Assembly (NCBI GenBank): GCA_032622095.1 | Contig: CP136066.1 | Location: 182,380,716 to 182,444,715, forward strand | Reading direction: 5' to 3' | DNA from: Siphonodentalium dalli | Taxonomy: Eukaryota > Mollusca > Scaphopoda > Gadilida > Siphonodentaliidae | Length of the DNA stretch: 64,000 nt | Part shown: positions 11,106 to 21,545 of the stretch, piece after piece | How the letters are laid out: every line of letters starts with the position of its first letter | How positions within the stretch are numbered: the first letter of the stretch is position 1 | Notes under the pieces: model-generated | Seen by the model: only the letters and a program-made list of their open reading frames with translations | What the model was told of the DNA's origin: nothing | The model's database searches: none | Translations under genes and position numbers: made by a program

Positions 11106-11249
11106 ATATGTCGAGCAATACAAGCGCATAAACAAAGCATCCTATCTAATCGTCGATGAAATTGTTATGCTGTCAAAGGATTGCTTTGAACAAATAGAGA
11201 AGGCGATTAGAGAAATGAATGATCAACCTTTTGGAGGTATACAGGTAAA
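11106..11249 (+). pseudogene. PIF1-like helicase fragment, motif II region
   Basis: A short open stretch reads VEQYKRINKASYLIVDEIVM followed by SKDCFEQIEKAIREMND and FGGIQ. LIVDE is the Walker B (motif II) of PIF1/Helitron-type superfamily 1 helicases, where the usual form is LIIDEISM, and FGG-I-Q normally precedes the GDF-x-QLPPV segment. The stretch ends at a CAG|GTAAAC sequence that could be a donor. The Walker A motif was not found upstream, so the gene is truncated. It belongs with the downstream fragments to 12356. Confidence 0.75.
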
Positions 11250-11442
11250 CCATCTGCACCTCAACATGAATTTAGTGAAAAATATTTATTTTCATTACAT
11301 TCCTATGTGTGAATTACCTTGAATTGTAAACAATATGTTATCTGGTGAATTATGTCAGTTTAACTTTGCATTATGTATTATTATGTGCTATTTAAAGTGA
11401 CGTGAAACACAATTGAGAACAGTCTTGCTCAAAGTAGCTATC

Positions 11443-11529
11443 AAGTGCTGTCAAAGGTTTGCTTTGAACAAATAGAGAAGGTGATTAGAAAACTTAGAGA
11501 GAATGATCAACCTTTTGGAGGTATTTAGT
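11443..11529 (+). pseudogene. Second copy of the helicase FEQIEK segment
   Basis: About 75 bp repeat the 11180-11245 segment with changes, including CFEQIEKVIRKLRENDQPFG, then stop at TAG. The Walker B aspartate-glutamate part is not repeated. It is a local duplication inside the helicase relic. Confidence 0.7.
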
Positions 11530-11804
11530 GAAAATTTTGGTATTCTACTTGCAGGCAATAATTTGGTGCTAGGTCAAATTAACGAAACCAATGAAGTATT
11601 GTTCCCTAAAAGGGCTATTTATTCTCAATAAATATCTATAACAGTGTCATGCAAATATTAATTACCAGTTTTTTACATAATACATTGAATATATTAACAA
11701 ATTTAACCAAATTAAAAACACAAATTATTCATTTCAAATATACATGTGTATCTTATTCCAGGACAAATAATACTGCTATCCAATTCTCAGGCATCAAGGT
11801 ACCT

Positions 11805-12356
11805 GTGCCTAAACGATGGCGCTCGTCATACTAACAAGAAATATTACTGACAAGTTATACAATGGGTTGGAAGGGAAGGTAGTTAGTGTGTCAATGGGTG
11901 CTGACCCATTTGTCCAATTTCCAAATGGTAAGGATTCCAATGATTCAGTTTGAAATTGTGGACAAAGTTACTAAACAAATTTCTGCAAGTCGTTTGAAAT
12001 ATCCCCTCAAATTGTCCTATGCTCGGACTGTTCACAGGGCTCAGGGCCTGACTCTCCCAGCTGCTGAAATTGACTGTACATCCTTTTTGCTCCTGGTCAA
12101 CTTGGAGTTGCAGTTGGAAGTCACATGTAAGGGCAATTTGAGAGTGATTGGCTATACGTCGGATATCGCCTGTAGAACACATGATCAATATGTTAATGAA
12201 TTTTATTCCGTACAATCTGAAACATTACAGGAAGACAAAGGTTGCTGTGTTAATGGACATATTTTGGAAAACATAAATTCTTCTCCACTTTCTGTGCCTC
12301 ATAAAAAGGAAATATCTAACATTTGTGAAAATGTAGGTATACAAACTTGTACGTGA
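11805..12356 (+). pseudogene. PIF1-like helicase C-terminal part, frameshifted
   Basis: The frame starting at about 11817 reads ALVILTRNITDKLYNGLEGK, the loop-and-NG-x-x-G block before motif V of PIF1 and Helitron helicases. After about 11940 the coding frame shifts and gives LSYARTVHRAQGLTLP, motif VI (YA-x-T-HR-x-QG-x-TLP). A further shift is needed for PGQLGVAVGS, and the frame returns for LRVIGYTSDIACRTHDQYVN. At least three frame changes make this a pseudogene. From 12272 it enters the duplicated 2.23-kb block, so the block includes the protein's C-terminal tail. Confidence 0.85.
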
Positions 12357-14507
12357 CATTAAGGACTTTATATCTGAACATCAAACTCGATCGTATGTTC
12401 AACTTGTCACAAATGATCTAATATTTCTCTTCCAATATTAATAATTCATAGATTATTTATATACAACGATTAATTAATTATTCTTTGGTAAAAAAATCTC
12501 CAGTCGACAACAGTATTTGTGACAATGTAGGTATACAAACTTGTACGTGACATTAAGGACTTTATATCTGAACATCAAACTCGATCGTATGTTCAACTTG
12601 TCTCAAATGATCTAACTTCCAATATTAAAAATTCATAGATTATTTATATACAACGATTAATTCATTATTCTTTGGTAAAAATCTCCAGTCGACAAGTTTG
12701 GAAGGATATTCACACTTCTCTGGGCAAGTTTGTATCCAGTTCTGACCATTTGCAACATTGCAAGGAAGTATTCTGTTCAGACAATCCAACGAAACTACAA
12801 TTCAAATGTTCTTGTCTTGCATGTTGGCTATTTGACCGACAAGTTACCGACTTAGAAATCGCACACACTCCAACGTCCATTGAGTCATCAACATCTGTTG
12901 ATCTATCACATAATCAGGCAGGAGCAGCAGTTATCACCACCCAGCTGTGCCAAGATAAGATATATTGGAGGAGCTTCGATACAGAAGATACGTACACGAC
13001 TCGATAAGCTCCTTCCAAGACAGTATTCAACAAAATATATTGCTCATAGCCAAATATTAAGCAACATACGCAAATTGCTAAAATCTTTGCGTATACAACA
13101 TCTGTTAGAACAACCAGTAGACTGTAGTTTCATGGAAATCGAGTACAAGCAAAATGCTAATCAATGGACTGACAGTTATTAATAATGATGCATTCCATTA
13201 CTTTATTTAATTACATATCATTCTTCAACCGGTTTTATCTAAGGAAATGTTGCATCAACATCTTACTCATATTCATTCTATTTGTCGCAAACAAGTAATG
13301 TTTGATCAACACATTTTTCAAAAGTTTGTTGATTTATTTGATTGTGAAATGGATGATTGTGACAGTGTATAATGCTGGAGTTGTTTGAACAAATTAATGA
13401 GTATTTTATTCTTGTCTCACTGACTGAAACTGTAAAAGTTTTTAAAGAATCCAATTCCCAGAAAAAACAAGCCTTGCGTCCCAGTCTTCAGTACCAGTGT
13501 ACAACCTCCAGCAAAGATACCTTGTCTGGAGCCAAAACACAGATGATAATATAATTTGGCCTTGTGTAGTCTGCAAACAAGTATGTAAATGAACACCAAT
13601 TGAGGAAGACCTTAATAGTGTCAGCTTGCTCAAAGTAGTTATTTTTTTGAATATTAATCCAAATTTACAACATACACGAGTCACCAGTCTAATATATTTA
13701 TTACATGCAATCAGTATCAATGGTGAAATCATTTGCGTTAGTTTATCGCCGATTGTTGAGTCCCGAATCGAGATGTAAATATTTACAATTGAGCGTAGTT
13801 CAGACGGTGTTTTCTATGTACTTGTATCAGTAATTTCTTTGAGATTTTAGCGATGTCGATAATATGTCTTTAACGTTTGAACTGTGACATATGTCGTCAA
13901 TCGTGAACGTATTTCCCCCGCCGATTCAGCTAAATGTGTTGCTTTCAACTCAAAATCTTGATCGGATATTCTCACAATATGTATGCATTTTCGTGATCCA
14001 TTGCATATCTTCTATTGGATGGCTCTATTTATTGTGGCCCTATAGCTAGCCTACGTACCACAAATACGACTCATAAACCTACTAAGTTCTAACCCCCCCC
14101 CCCCCCCACAACCATATTCAGTGACGCATTTGTATTTTCAAGATTGACTTATTTCCATTCACAAATTTTGGAGGATTGGCCTACAAAATGGTAAAAATAA
14201 TTAAAAGCGACTTTATCGAATATGAGATGGGCCATTTGGGATATGCTGATTGCTTCAATGTGAGATATATGACAACTGCCATGTGAGAACATTAAACCAT
14301 ATGAAGATTCTCTTATTTAGGATAAATGGCATCTTTTGCGTATGGTAATATGTTAATTTACATTTCTGAAATACTACGTATGAAACTGAGGCGCAGTTTG
14401 AAAAATTCAGATTTGGCCAGATTAGTTTCACTTACTAGTTCCTATCAAAATTTAATGTTGAACCCTATGGAGAATATTTTGTTAAATTACTCAAACATTA
14501 ATGGTAC
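12272..14507 (+). repeat. Segmental duplication, copy 2 (2.23 kb block)
   Basis: Direct copy of 3981-6213 at an offset of about 8.29 kb, nearly identical throughout. It contains the same internal 192-bp doubling, the same decayed open frames and a C homopolymer (about 14093-14107) that is longer than in copy 1. Confidence 0.93.
12684..13554 (+). pseudogene. Decayed open frame downstream of PIF1-like helicase, copy 2
   Basis: Counterpart of 4391-5262. The first frame ends at 13007; an overlapping second frame (12880-13182) carries RYIGGASIQKIRTRL and continues to EQPVDCSFMEIEYKQN, longer than in copy 1. A third piece from 13372 has LELFEQINEYFILVSLTETV and SQKKQALR. It follows the helicase relic directly, so it is probably that protein's C-terminal region. 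The family is unknown to me. Confidence 0.5.
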
Positions 14508-14827
14508 ACATGCTGCTCTATCACCATACCAATTATCAGCTAAATATGCCCAGCGGTTGCTGAACAATAATGCCAAATGTTTGTACGGACGTAGTTTTTT
14601 TTACAACATGACTATATAGTAAATTGTATTATTTATAATTGCTATCAAGTAACTAGTGCTAAAGCCCACTTATAGTCCATAACGAGTTGTAATGTGACAA
14701 ATATTACAAATGATTATACTATTCTATGATGGTCTTCTACTTCTGTGTTGTACCCATTCACCTTTATATGGTGTCAATTCACCTTGTGTACAAATCATTT
14801 GTAACTTTACAAAGTGTCCACCTGATC
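14507..14827 (+). repeat. Segmental duplication copy 2, distal part
   Basis: Matches 9001-9319. It begins in the middle of a GGGCCATAAC-type repeat unit whose first part is missing here, which points to a deletion in this copy rather than an insertion in copy 1. Confidence 0.9.
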
Positions 14828-15186
14828 AACAGTTCTTTATGCAGTGTGTAGTCTTTATACATTATGTATTTGCCTTTATATAATGCGTATTAGCAGTTAT
14901 GACAACATTTCAAATCTCACCAATCATTATACACCAAATGCCACTAATCTACATGTATATTATTTGTTTTTTAAACAATACACTTTTTAAATTATGTTGA
15001 TCCCATTCAGCCGATAACCCAGAATTCAAGAATGGAAAGAAGTCTGTCAAGAAAATAGACCTACTAGGATTGCAAATATCGCTTTTATCAAGCAAAAATG
15101 TAATATGACATAAGTAACCAGACTATTTGTCAAAGAATCACTAACTGTTGTTTTGGAAAGCGATAAGATTTTCCATTTTATTCGCG
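14828..15186. other. Unassigned sequence
   Basis: No gene, RNA or repeat partner recognised. Confidence 0.5.
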
Positions 15187-15350
15187 CTGCGTACGCTATA
15201 GGGCCACAATAACATAACTTTCCAATAAAAGATATCCAACAGATCACAAAAATGCATACATATTATGATAATATTACATAACTTTTCGATACACTGAATC
15301 AAAACCGACATATTAAGCTGAATCGGTGCAAAAACACGTTCACAAATAAC
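15187..15350 (-). repeat. Inverted degenerate piece of the duplicated block
   Basis: On the minus strand it follows the 5600-5765 region of the duplicated block: a CGTGAACG-like segment, GATTCAGCT, TGTATGCATTTT, GATATCTTTT/ATCTTCTA and GTGGCCCTATAGC in order. Diverged by substitutions and indels, so older than the 4/12-kb duplication. Confidence 0.65.
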
Positions 15351-15395
15351 GAAATGAGTCGCAACTTAACCCTTTACCCAACAGAACGGCCCTGT

Positions 15396-15464
15396 GCCAA
15401 TGCATTCTCTTATATATGCGAGTCGACCATAGGTCGCCTCACATATATAAGAGAATACATTGGC
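15396..15464. repeat. Hairpin A inside the piggyBac-type MITE
   Basis: Near-perfect palindrome with arms GCCAATGCATTCTCTTATAT and its inverse, around a centre with GTCGACCATAGGTCG. Confidence 0.88.
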
Positions 15465-15529
15465 TTAACACATTAAAAATTATAAAATTGTTAAAGATTG
15501 TACGAAAAAATGGTAAAAAAAAAATTTAG

Positions 15530-15598
15530 GCCAATGCATTCTCTTATATATGCGAGGCGACCTATGGTCGACTCGCATATATAAGAGAATGCATTGGC
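15530..15598. repeat. Hairpin B inside the piggyBac-type MITE
   Basis: Reverse-complement counterpart of hairpin A, 65 bp further on, itself palindromic. The AT-rich spacer 15465-15529 separates the two. Confidence 0.88.
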
Positions 15599-15749
15599 AC
15601 AGGGCATAACTGTAATCATCACAATGTGGTCAATGAGCCGGTTCCAATGATATCCATATTTGTATGGTTCTATTGAGACAGACCGAAGATATTTTAGGCG
15701 GTTTGAAGCTTTATTTGTCCGGTTTTGGCCGGTTTATTTAGGTAAAGGG

Positions 15750-15857
15750 TTAAACGTCAATAGATTATCCGACAAATGTTTACTATTTTCACATTATTCA
15801 GGTCTTAGACTTAGAGCCTTAGACTGATTAACATCAGAGGAACTAACCCTTAAAATG
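15750..15857 (+). repeat. 108-bp direct repeat, copy A
   Basis: Starts exactly at the TTAA right of the MITE and matches 16354-16461 with a single obvious substitution (ATTATCC versus ATTGTCC). Ends at CCCTTAAAATG. Confidence 0.9.
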
Positions 15858-16353
15858 AAAGGTACGGTTGGCCTTGGCGGTGGGTATCCTGTGAAAATAT
15901 CTCCACCCGTCAAAAACCGCTACAGACAGAAAGAACATCAAAATGTAGATAGACTTTGTCCGTATACAAAAAAGAAATATCGCATAAACAGTAGGTTATT
16001 GTCATATGTTTGACCATTGTTATGTAAACAAAAGCATAAAAAGTTACATTTCTGGCGTTTGTTTATATTATGATGGTAAACATAAAGAGCGTTCTTTGTT
16101 GGTGAATTCCTGATATGGAACTAATAAAGAGCGTTTATGCGATTTGTGTGTGATTAGCCAGTAGCATTGTGCGGTCTTCTGTAACACAAGCAGGCTCTTG
16201 ATTTGGTAAAATATAGTAGGTCTTTACGATAGCATGCTGTTTACGCGATGGTCATGGTATATATGAACGAAACTGTATGCGTTTTAATGTTTTTCTGTTT
16301 ACAGTGTTTGGAAAAAATATGAATATTTTCGACAATTAAGGCCTCACGTGCCT
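15858..16353. other. Spacer between the 108-bp repeats, with TAAAGAGCG pair
   Basis: No coding signal. Contains TAAAGAGCG at 16083 and AATAAAGAGCGTTTAT at 16123-16138, a motif pair also seen at 28848-28874 and 37333-37387. Confidence 0.55.
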
Positions 16354-16461
16354 TTAAACGTCAATAGATTGTCCGACAAATGTTTACTATTTTCACATTA
16401 TTCAGGTCTTAGACTTAGAGCCTTAGACTGATTAACATCAGAGGAACTAACCCTTAAAATG
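16354..16461 (+). repeat. 108-bp direct repeat, copy B
   Basis: Offset 604 bp from copy A. It also begins exactly at a TTAA, but with no MITE beside it and with unrelated sequence to the left. Confidence 0.9.
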
Positions 16462-16877
16462 CATACAAATAATTGGGTAGCATCAGGAAAATGTGACGTC
16501 ATATTTTACCCCTATAATGACCCCACGACAACCGGATCCTGAAATTAGAACAGTTGGGCTTCATACATATGGTGGTCACTGAATTTCCCCTTTCTGATGA
16601 CAAATTGTGTATTGAGAGCCCATACTATATATGTTATTGCGCTGGACTGAAAGTAACATGGTATGACATTAACGGCTTGGAGCCTATGTTTAACCTGCTC
16701 ACTTCGCGACTTGCTTCAACGTCAACTCCAGTCAACGCCACCGCATGTTGCCGTCAATCCACAACGTGTAGTTATATTATACAGTGTTCTGCATTTGAGT
16801 TATTGTTCTTATAACTTTTATAATCAACATCTTGATAAAATATGAAACCAATAATACCTCAATTTATTTTTATATAG
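16462..16877. other. Unassigned sequence
   Basis: A plus-strand open frame (16554-16814) has no recognisable domain. The stretch leads into a candidate exon acceptor at 16877. Confidence 0.45.
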
Positions 16878-17009
16878 GGATCCAAATTATTTCAAAGTTA
16901 AACTTGACTCAAGTATGACTACATATGTAGTCGATCGTCTATTGGGACTACCCATAAGGCCAGGGACCAGATACTACTTTACAGTTCGTGGTAACAGGAT
17001 TACTAACTA
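16878..17009 (+). CDS. Candidate exon, fibronectin-III-like second half
   Basis: A 132-nt open block runs from a TATATAG acceptor to a GTAAGTACAG donor (phase 2 at both ends). Its 43 codons include DPNYFKVKLDSSMTTYVVD and LPIRPGTRYYFTVRGN. The run 'Y-x-V ... T-Y-V-V ... L-x-x-L-x-P-G-T-x-Y-Y-F-T-V' is what the E-F-G strands of fibronectin type III domains look like, so an extracellular adhesion or receptor protein is the likely source. Joining it to the next plus-strand candidate (27688) would create a stop at the junction, so the exons may be isolated or decayed. Confidence 0.5.
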
Positions 17010-17605
17010 GTAAGTACAGTAATATATTGCTCATCATAAAATAAATAAACTTTCCAGAATAATGTATGTTTATGCATGTCACAAATTCCTTCTATGTTCC
17101 TTCTATATTTTTAGCTCAAGCTATTTCCGTGAATTGATGTGTGCCACGCAGTCAATAATTTCCTTTGGTACATCATACGTTACACACTCTTTATGAAATC
17201 ATCACTGAAATTCATATGGATCATCCTACTGGCCTCGATATAAGAGCCATCAATTACTTCAGAAATTCGTTGGAATAAAAACATTACCACACAAAGCCAC
17301 CATTAATTAAAAAAATTAGTTCATCGCTACACCCTACAGAGCACATGTTTAGAAGCACCTCTTGATGAAATTTGAACGGGAAATGTACCCAAAAATAAGA
17401 TGCCAGTTTCCATAAGATAAGATAAGATTTTAATGCAAATACACCCAAATGGGCAGTTGCAAACATGAATAAAATACATAAAATTTGACAAAACGTAACT
17501 ATATATATTAGATGAGTAACATATATACACGTACAATGTAGTTTCCTAACGAATTTCTTTTTTTCTCTTTTCGTTGAAAAACTGTTAGTCAGCGGTCATT
17601 TTTAT
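17010..17605. other. Intron-like unassigned sequence
   Basis: No exon, RNA gene or recognised repeat. Confidence 0.45.
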
Positions 17606-17609
17606 TTAA

Positions 17610-18037
17610 AGATGAACAATCCGACCACGATTCCAAAATACTGTTTCTTTGGGTTTAAAAAGTATTGTATTACAGTTGAGAAACCCACCTATCAAAGTTC
17701 AGACTGATCTTATATCGATTTTTATTTTTGTTTAATTTTCATGAAATATGTACTTATTTGTGGCCTGGTATAAATTATAAACAGATGGTATCGGACCAAA
17801 TTCTCGATGAAGGTGGTAATTTCTAAATCCACTGGCTATGGAATTTGAAAATGCGGCTATATTTCGTTAAAAAATGTGGATAAATATAACTTTTTTGGAA
17901 AAGTTGATACTATAGATGACTGGTTAGCTTCATTTTTAAGTAATTAATAAATTCTCATAAGTGGCGCAGTATTTCAAAAAAAAAATTCTGCCCTTGGAAT
18001 CTGTTATGGGGACCATCTAATCGGATTGAGTACATCT
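17610..18037. mobile_element. TTAA-family MITE (AATCCGA ends), copy 1
   Basis: About 428 bp with inverted ends AGATGAACAATCCGA and TCGGATTGAGTACATCT. TTAA lies at 17606-17609 on the left; the right flank is CTAAA, apparently a mutated TTAA. Internal blocks CTATCAAAGTTCAGA, ATATCGAT and TTAATTTTCAT are shared with the better preserved copy at 24192-24665. No coding capacity. Confidence 0.7.
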
Positions 18038-19195
18038 AAACATTTAAATTAATTTCTCCATTCGTTATCACTCCGTCGACTATGATGACATGATCCCCTC
18101 TCCAAAGTTGAGTTACCGTGTGACTCGCACAAATTGTGTACGAAATATCATTTCAAGATTTGATTACCTAATTTTGATATGCCATATTTCCACCTTTTCT
18201 CGTTTTTAATTTAAACATGGTTTCAAAAGTAATAATTTAATATTCATAGATTTTCTCACTTCACATTATCAGTACTGTTCTCAACATTCAGTAAATTCAT
18301 TTGATAGATAAATTTATTAGCATGTGCTGTTCACCGTTTGATTTTGTCGCGAACAACGTTGTCTTTCGTGAATGGTTTGAATTAATTCCGTGAACGAATT
18401 TAAGTGGTGTGAATAATTTGTGTCCTCTAGTCTATAGATCGTTAACGTTCGTATCTATACAAGATTATTGATAGAGCTGTAGATTGTAATTTGTTTAAAC
18501 GTCAAACAAAATTGAGTAGGGTCGCGATTTAAGGAGGGCGACGTCGGGTAACCGGTAATATTGCTATTTGTGTAGGCCTTATGTTCGCGTGTATTGAAGA
18601 TGTTTTATTCTATAACCATTTCTATATAACTGTATTCTCCCACCCAACAATAAAATTATACATTGGAATGGTCGATTATCATTTGAAACGATCTTCAGGT
18701 AATAAAAGCAGAAAACAGGCAGATTTAAAAATGATACAATACAGTACAGAAATATTCCAATTAATGGGAAATGTTCGCACAATAATAGTCAAAGTTTTGT
18801 TCAACAAATGGCCCATGTAACTTATTGTCTGAACATGTCCTTTGGCAAATACTCGTCAATGCATATGTAGTATAAAAACGGTTAAAATGTATTCCGATTT
18901 TCCATCTGACGGCGAATGAAACTGCGGCTGCATGATTGTCGTTGATATTAACCTTTGTTTCATGTCGTCAATGTGGCAATCGTGAACAAGTTCCATTTGC
19001 AGATCTTCTATGTTAGCTGAAAACAGTCAGTTGAATTCTTTATGTTATATTTTCGTGAATTCAACATTAACTGTGATGTTGCTACGTACTAGAACAAGTG
19101 CCAACGACTGGCCCGGTTCATAAGACACTGCGAACTTTCGTCGTTTTTCAGAACATTTAAACATCATTTGTCAGTTTCGTATGAATCTACTTTTT
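18038..19195. other. Unassigned sequence
   Basis: No recognised gene. A short piece at 18958-19000 (GTCGTCAAT, CGTGAAC) resembles part of the duplicated 2.23-kb block. A plus-strand frame at 18581-18820 shows no recognisable domain. Confidence 0.4.
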
Positions 19196-19207
19196 TTTTT
19201 ACAACTG

Positions 19208-19468
19208 TTTGGTTGTGAGTACTTCTCGGATCTCCGGCAGCCATCGCTCAAGTCTCTGTCTGGAGAGTTTATAATAGACACAAATCTCAATACATGCGAA
19301 AAGTTTTGTATGGAAAGTATGCATGCCTATTTTAAAAACTTAAAGGAGACCGGCGAGGCAAAGCAGCCTGCAGATTTCGAACATATTGTTATCACAGAAG
19401 CCGACAGAGATCGTCGAAATGAGATATCATCCAAAAAGAAAGATCAGATAGCGAAATTGATATTGTAA
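19208..19468 (+). pseudogene. Relic of DUF6589-associated C-terminal exon
   Basis: The frame contains YFSDLRQPSLKSLSGEF, FCMESMHAYFKNLKETG and ITEADRDRRNEISSKKKDQI. It aligns along its length with the exon at 44568-45038 (NLTTLSGEF, MQEYYENC, ITVEHEEASKAYERKTTAEL) and with 49170-49548. It stops at 19466-19468, about 70 residues short of the others, right where the satellite array starts. It is on the opposite strand and 25-30 kb away, so it is a dispersed, truncated copy. Confidence 0.65.
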
Positions 19469-19479
19469 AGTTCAAAACA

Positions 19480-21215
19480 AATTGATCACTTAGGTTATAG
19501 GCTGTATATATACCACACATGGTATTTTTTGGTCCACATGGTTAATGGTCATAAATGAATAAGATAAACACCCCATACATGTTCATTTGTCTCGTCTATG
19601 GGGCATATATAATATATCTTGGTATTTTTTCAAGTTGTAAGCAAATTGATTTTTGCGTACATGTCAGGCTGTGTATATTATATACCCAACAAGGTAATTT
19701 TAACAGAAAACAATTTAATTTTTAAAATTTGAATATGTAGAGTTTTCTATCCGACGTGACCTTGACCTTAAAATGGGTACCCGCGAGTGACATTGAGTGA
19801 TATCTCGGGAATTGGTGCATGCATGGTCAAATCGAGACAGAATTTGTTGTTTGGGGGTTTTAGCCCGGTTTTAATTAGTCATAACTCGGACAAACCTGCT
19901 CAGGATTGGGTATTCTGCTAGTAACTATATATTTTGAAAACTTCTCAAGTTGAAAACAAAAAGTCGAAAACAAATTGATTACTTGGGCTATGTACAGGCT
20001 GTATATATACCCCACAGAGTAATTTTTAATCAACATTGTTATAAATGGTCATAAATGAATAAGATAAACACCCCATACATGTAGCTAAAAGCTGTATATA
20101 CATTGTATACCCCACAGGGTATTTTTTAGCCCACATTGTTAATGGTCATAAATGAATAAGATAAAACACCCATACATGTAGTTTTGATTCGACTATGGGG
20201 CATATATAATATTTCTTGATATTTTGAGAAACTTTTTCAAGTTGTAAGCAAACCAATTTTTGCGGACATTCCAGGCTGTGTATATACCCAAGATACATTT
20301 AATTTAAAGTCCTGAGTCAAAAACAAATCAGATAAACACCCATGGTTTTGATTCAACTATGGGACATATATAATATACCGTAACTTGATATTTTGAAAAC
20401 TTCTTAATCTATAGTTGGATACAAATTGATTAGTGAGTCTACAGGCTGTATATATACCCCACAAGGTATTTTTAGTTCATGTGGTCATAAATGAGTCCGA
20501 TAAACATCCCATAGTTTTGATTCAACTATGGGACATATATAATATAACTTGATATTTTGAAAACTTCTTAATCTATAGTTGGATACAAATTGATTGGTGA
20601 GGCTACAGTACAGGCTGTATATATACCCCACAAGGTATTTTTTAGTCCATGTGGTCATAAATGAGTCAGATAAACATCCCATAGTTTTGATTGAACTATG
20701 GGACATTTTTAATATAACTTGATATTTTGAAAACTTCTTAATCTATAGTTGGATATAAATTGATTGGTGAGGCTACAGTAAGGCTGTATATATACCCCAC
20801 AAGGTATTTTTAGTCCATGTGGTCATAAATGAGTCAGATAAACACCCCATAGTTTTGATTCAACTATGGGACATATATAATATAACTTGATATTTTGAAA
20901 ACTTCTTAATCTATAGTTGGATACAAATTGATTAGTGAGGCTACAGGCTGTATATATACCCCACAAGGTATTTTTAGTCCATGTGGTCATAAATGAGTCA
21001 GATAAACATCCCATAGTTTTGATTGAACTATGGGACATTTTTAATATAACTTGATATTTTGAAAACTTCTTAATCTATAGTTGGATACAAATTGATTACT
21101 GAGGCTACAGGCTGTATATATACCCCACAAGTTATTTTTAGTCCATGTGGTCATAAATGAGTCAGATAAACACCCCATAGTTTTGATTCAACTATGGGAC
21201 ATATAATATGATGAT
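19480..21215 (+). repeat. Satellite array, unit about 164-170 bp, roughly nine units
   Basis: Units share GGTCATAAATGA, GATAAACACCCCATA, CTATGGGACATATATAATA, CTTGATATTTTGAAAACTTC, ATAGTTGGATACAAATTGAT and GGCTGTATATATACCCCACA. Each late unit contains a hairpin CCCATAG-N11-CTATGGG, at 20508, 20678, 20846, 21010 and 21174 (spacings 170, 168, 164, 164). The first units (19.5-20.3 kb) are more diverged and irregular, the last five homogeneous. Confidence 0.92.
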
Positions 21216-21299
21216 ACGTAAACGTAATTTGCGCCCGCTTGTTAATCTTTCGTAGGATTTGATGATTAATTAACCATAATTACAAAAATCATACCGGTA

Positions 21300-21545
21300 T
21301 ATGTAAATGATCATACACTCAAAAAAATTTCATTGTAATATTACGACAGAAACTGTTGGCAGGAATTGGACCATCAGTAACTGTCGTAAAATTACGAGAT
21401 CAACGTAATCTGACATTTACAAATTTGATCGTATATTTACAAAACGATCGTAATATTATGACAGAAAAACTATCGTAAAATTACAACATCATCGTAATGT
21501 GAATTTACGGTTTAATCGTAAAATTACATGGCCAACGTAATCTGA
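21300..21545. repeat. CGTAA/TTACG palindromic repeat region
   Basis: At least ten occurrences of CGTAA or its inverse TTACG in 245 bp, several as TCGTAAAATTACGA-like palindromes and GATCGTAATATTA blocks. It resembles a decayed MITE cluster; no clear outer boundaries or target duplication could be set. Confidence 0.6.

Larger units (their letters stand above)
15370..15749. mobile_element. piggyBac-type MITE with TTAA target duplication
   Basis: A 380-bp non-coding element is flanked on both sides by TTAA (15366-15369 and 15750-15753). Its ends are CCCTTTACC and the exact inverse GGTAAAGGG. TTAA duplication with CCC ends is the signature of piggyBac transposition. It carries two internal hairpins at 15396-15464 and 15530-15598, which are also complementary to one another, forming a larger palindrome at 15390-15604. 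No transposase frame, so it must have depended on an enzyme encoded elsewhere. Confidence 0.85.

Noticed and set aside
19480-21215. Possible CRISPR array
   Set aside because: Whole 164-170-bp units repeat without unique spacers, there are no cas genes and the DNA is eukaryotic; it is a satellite.
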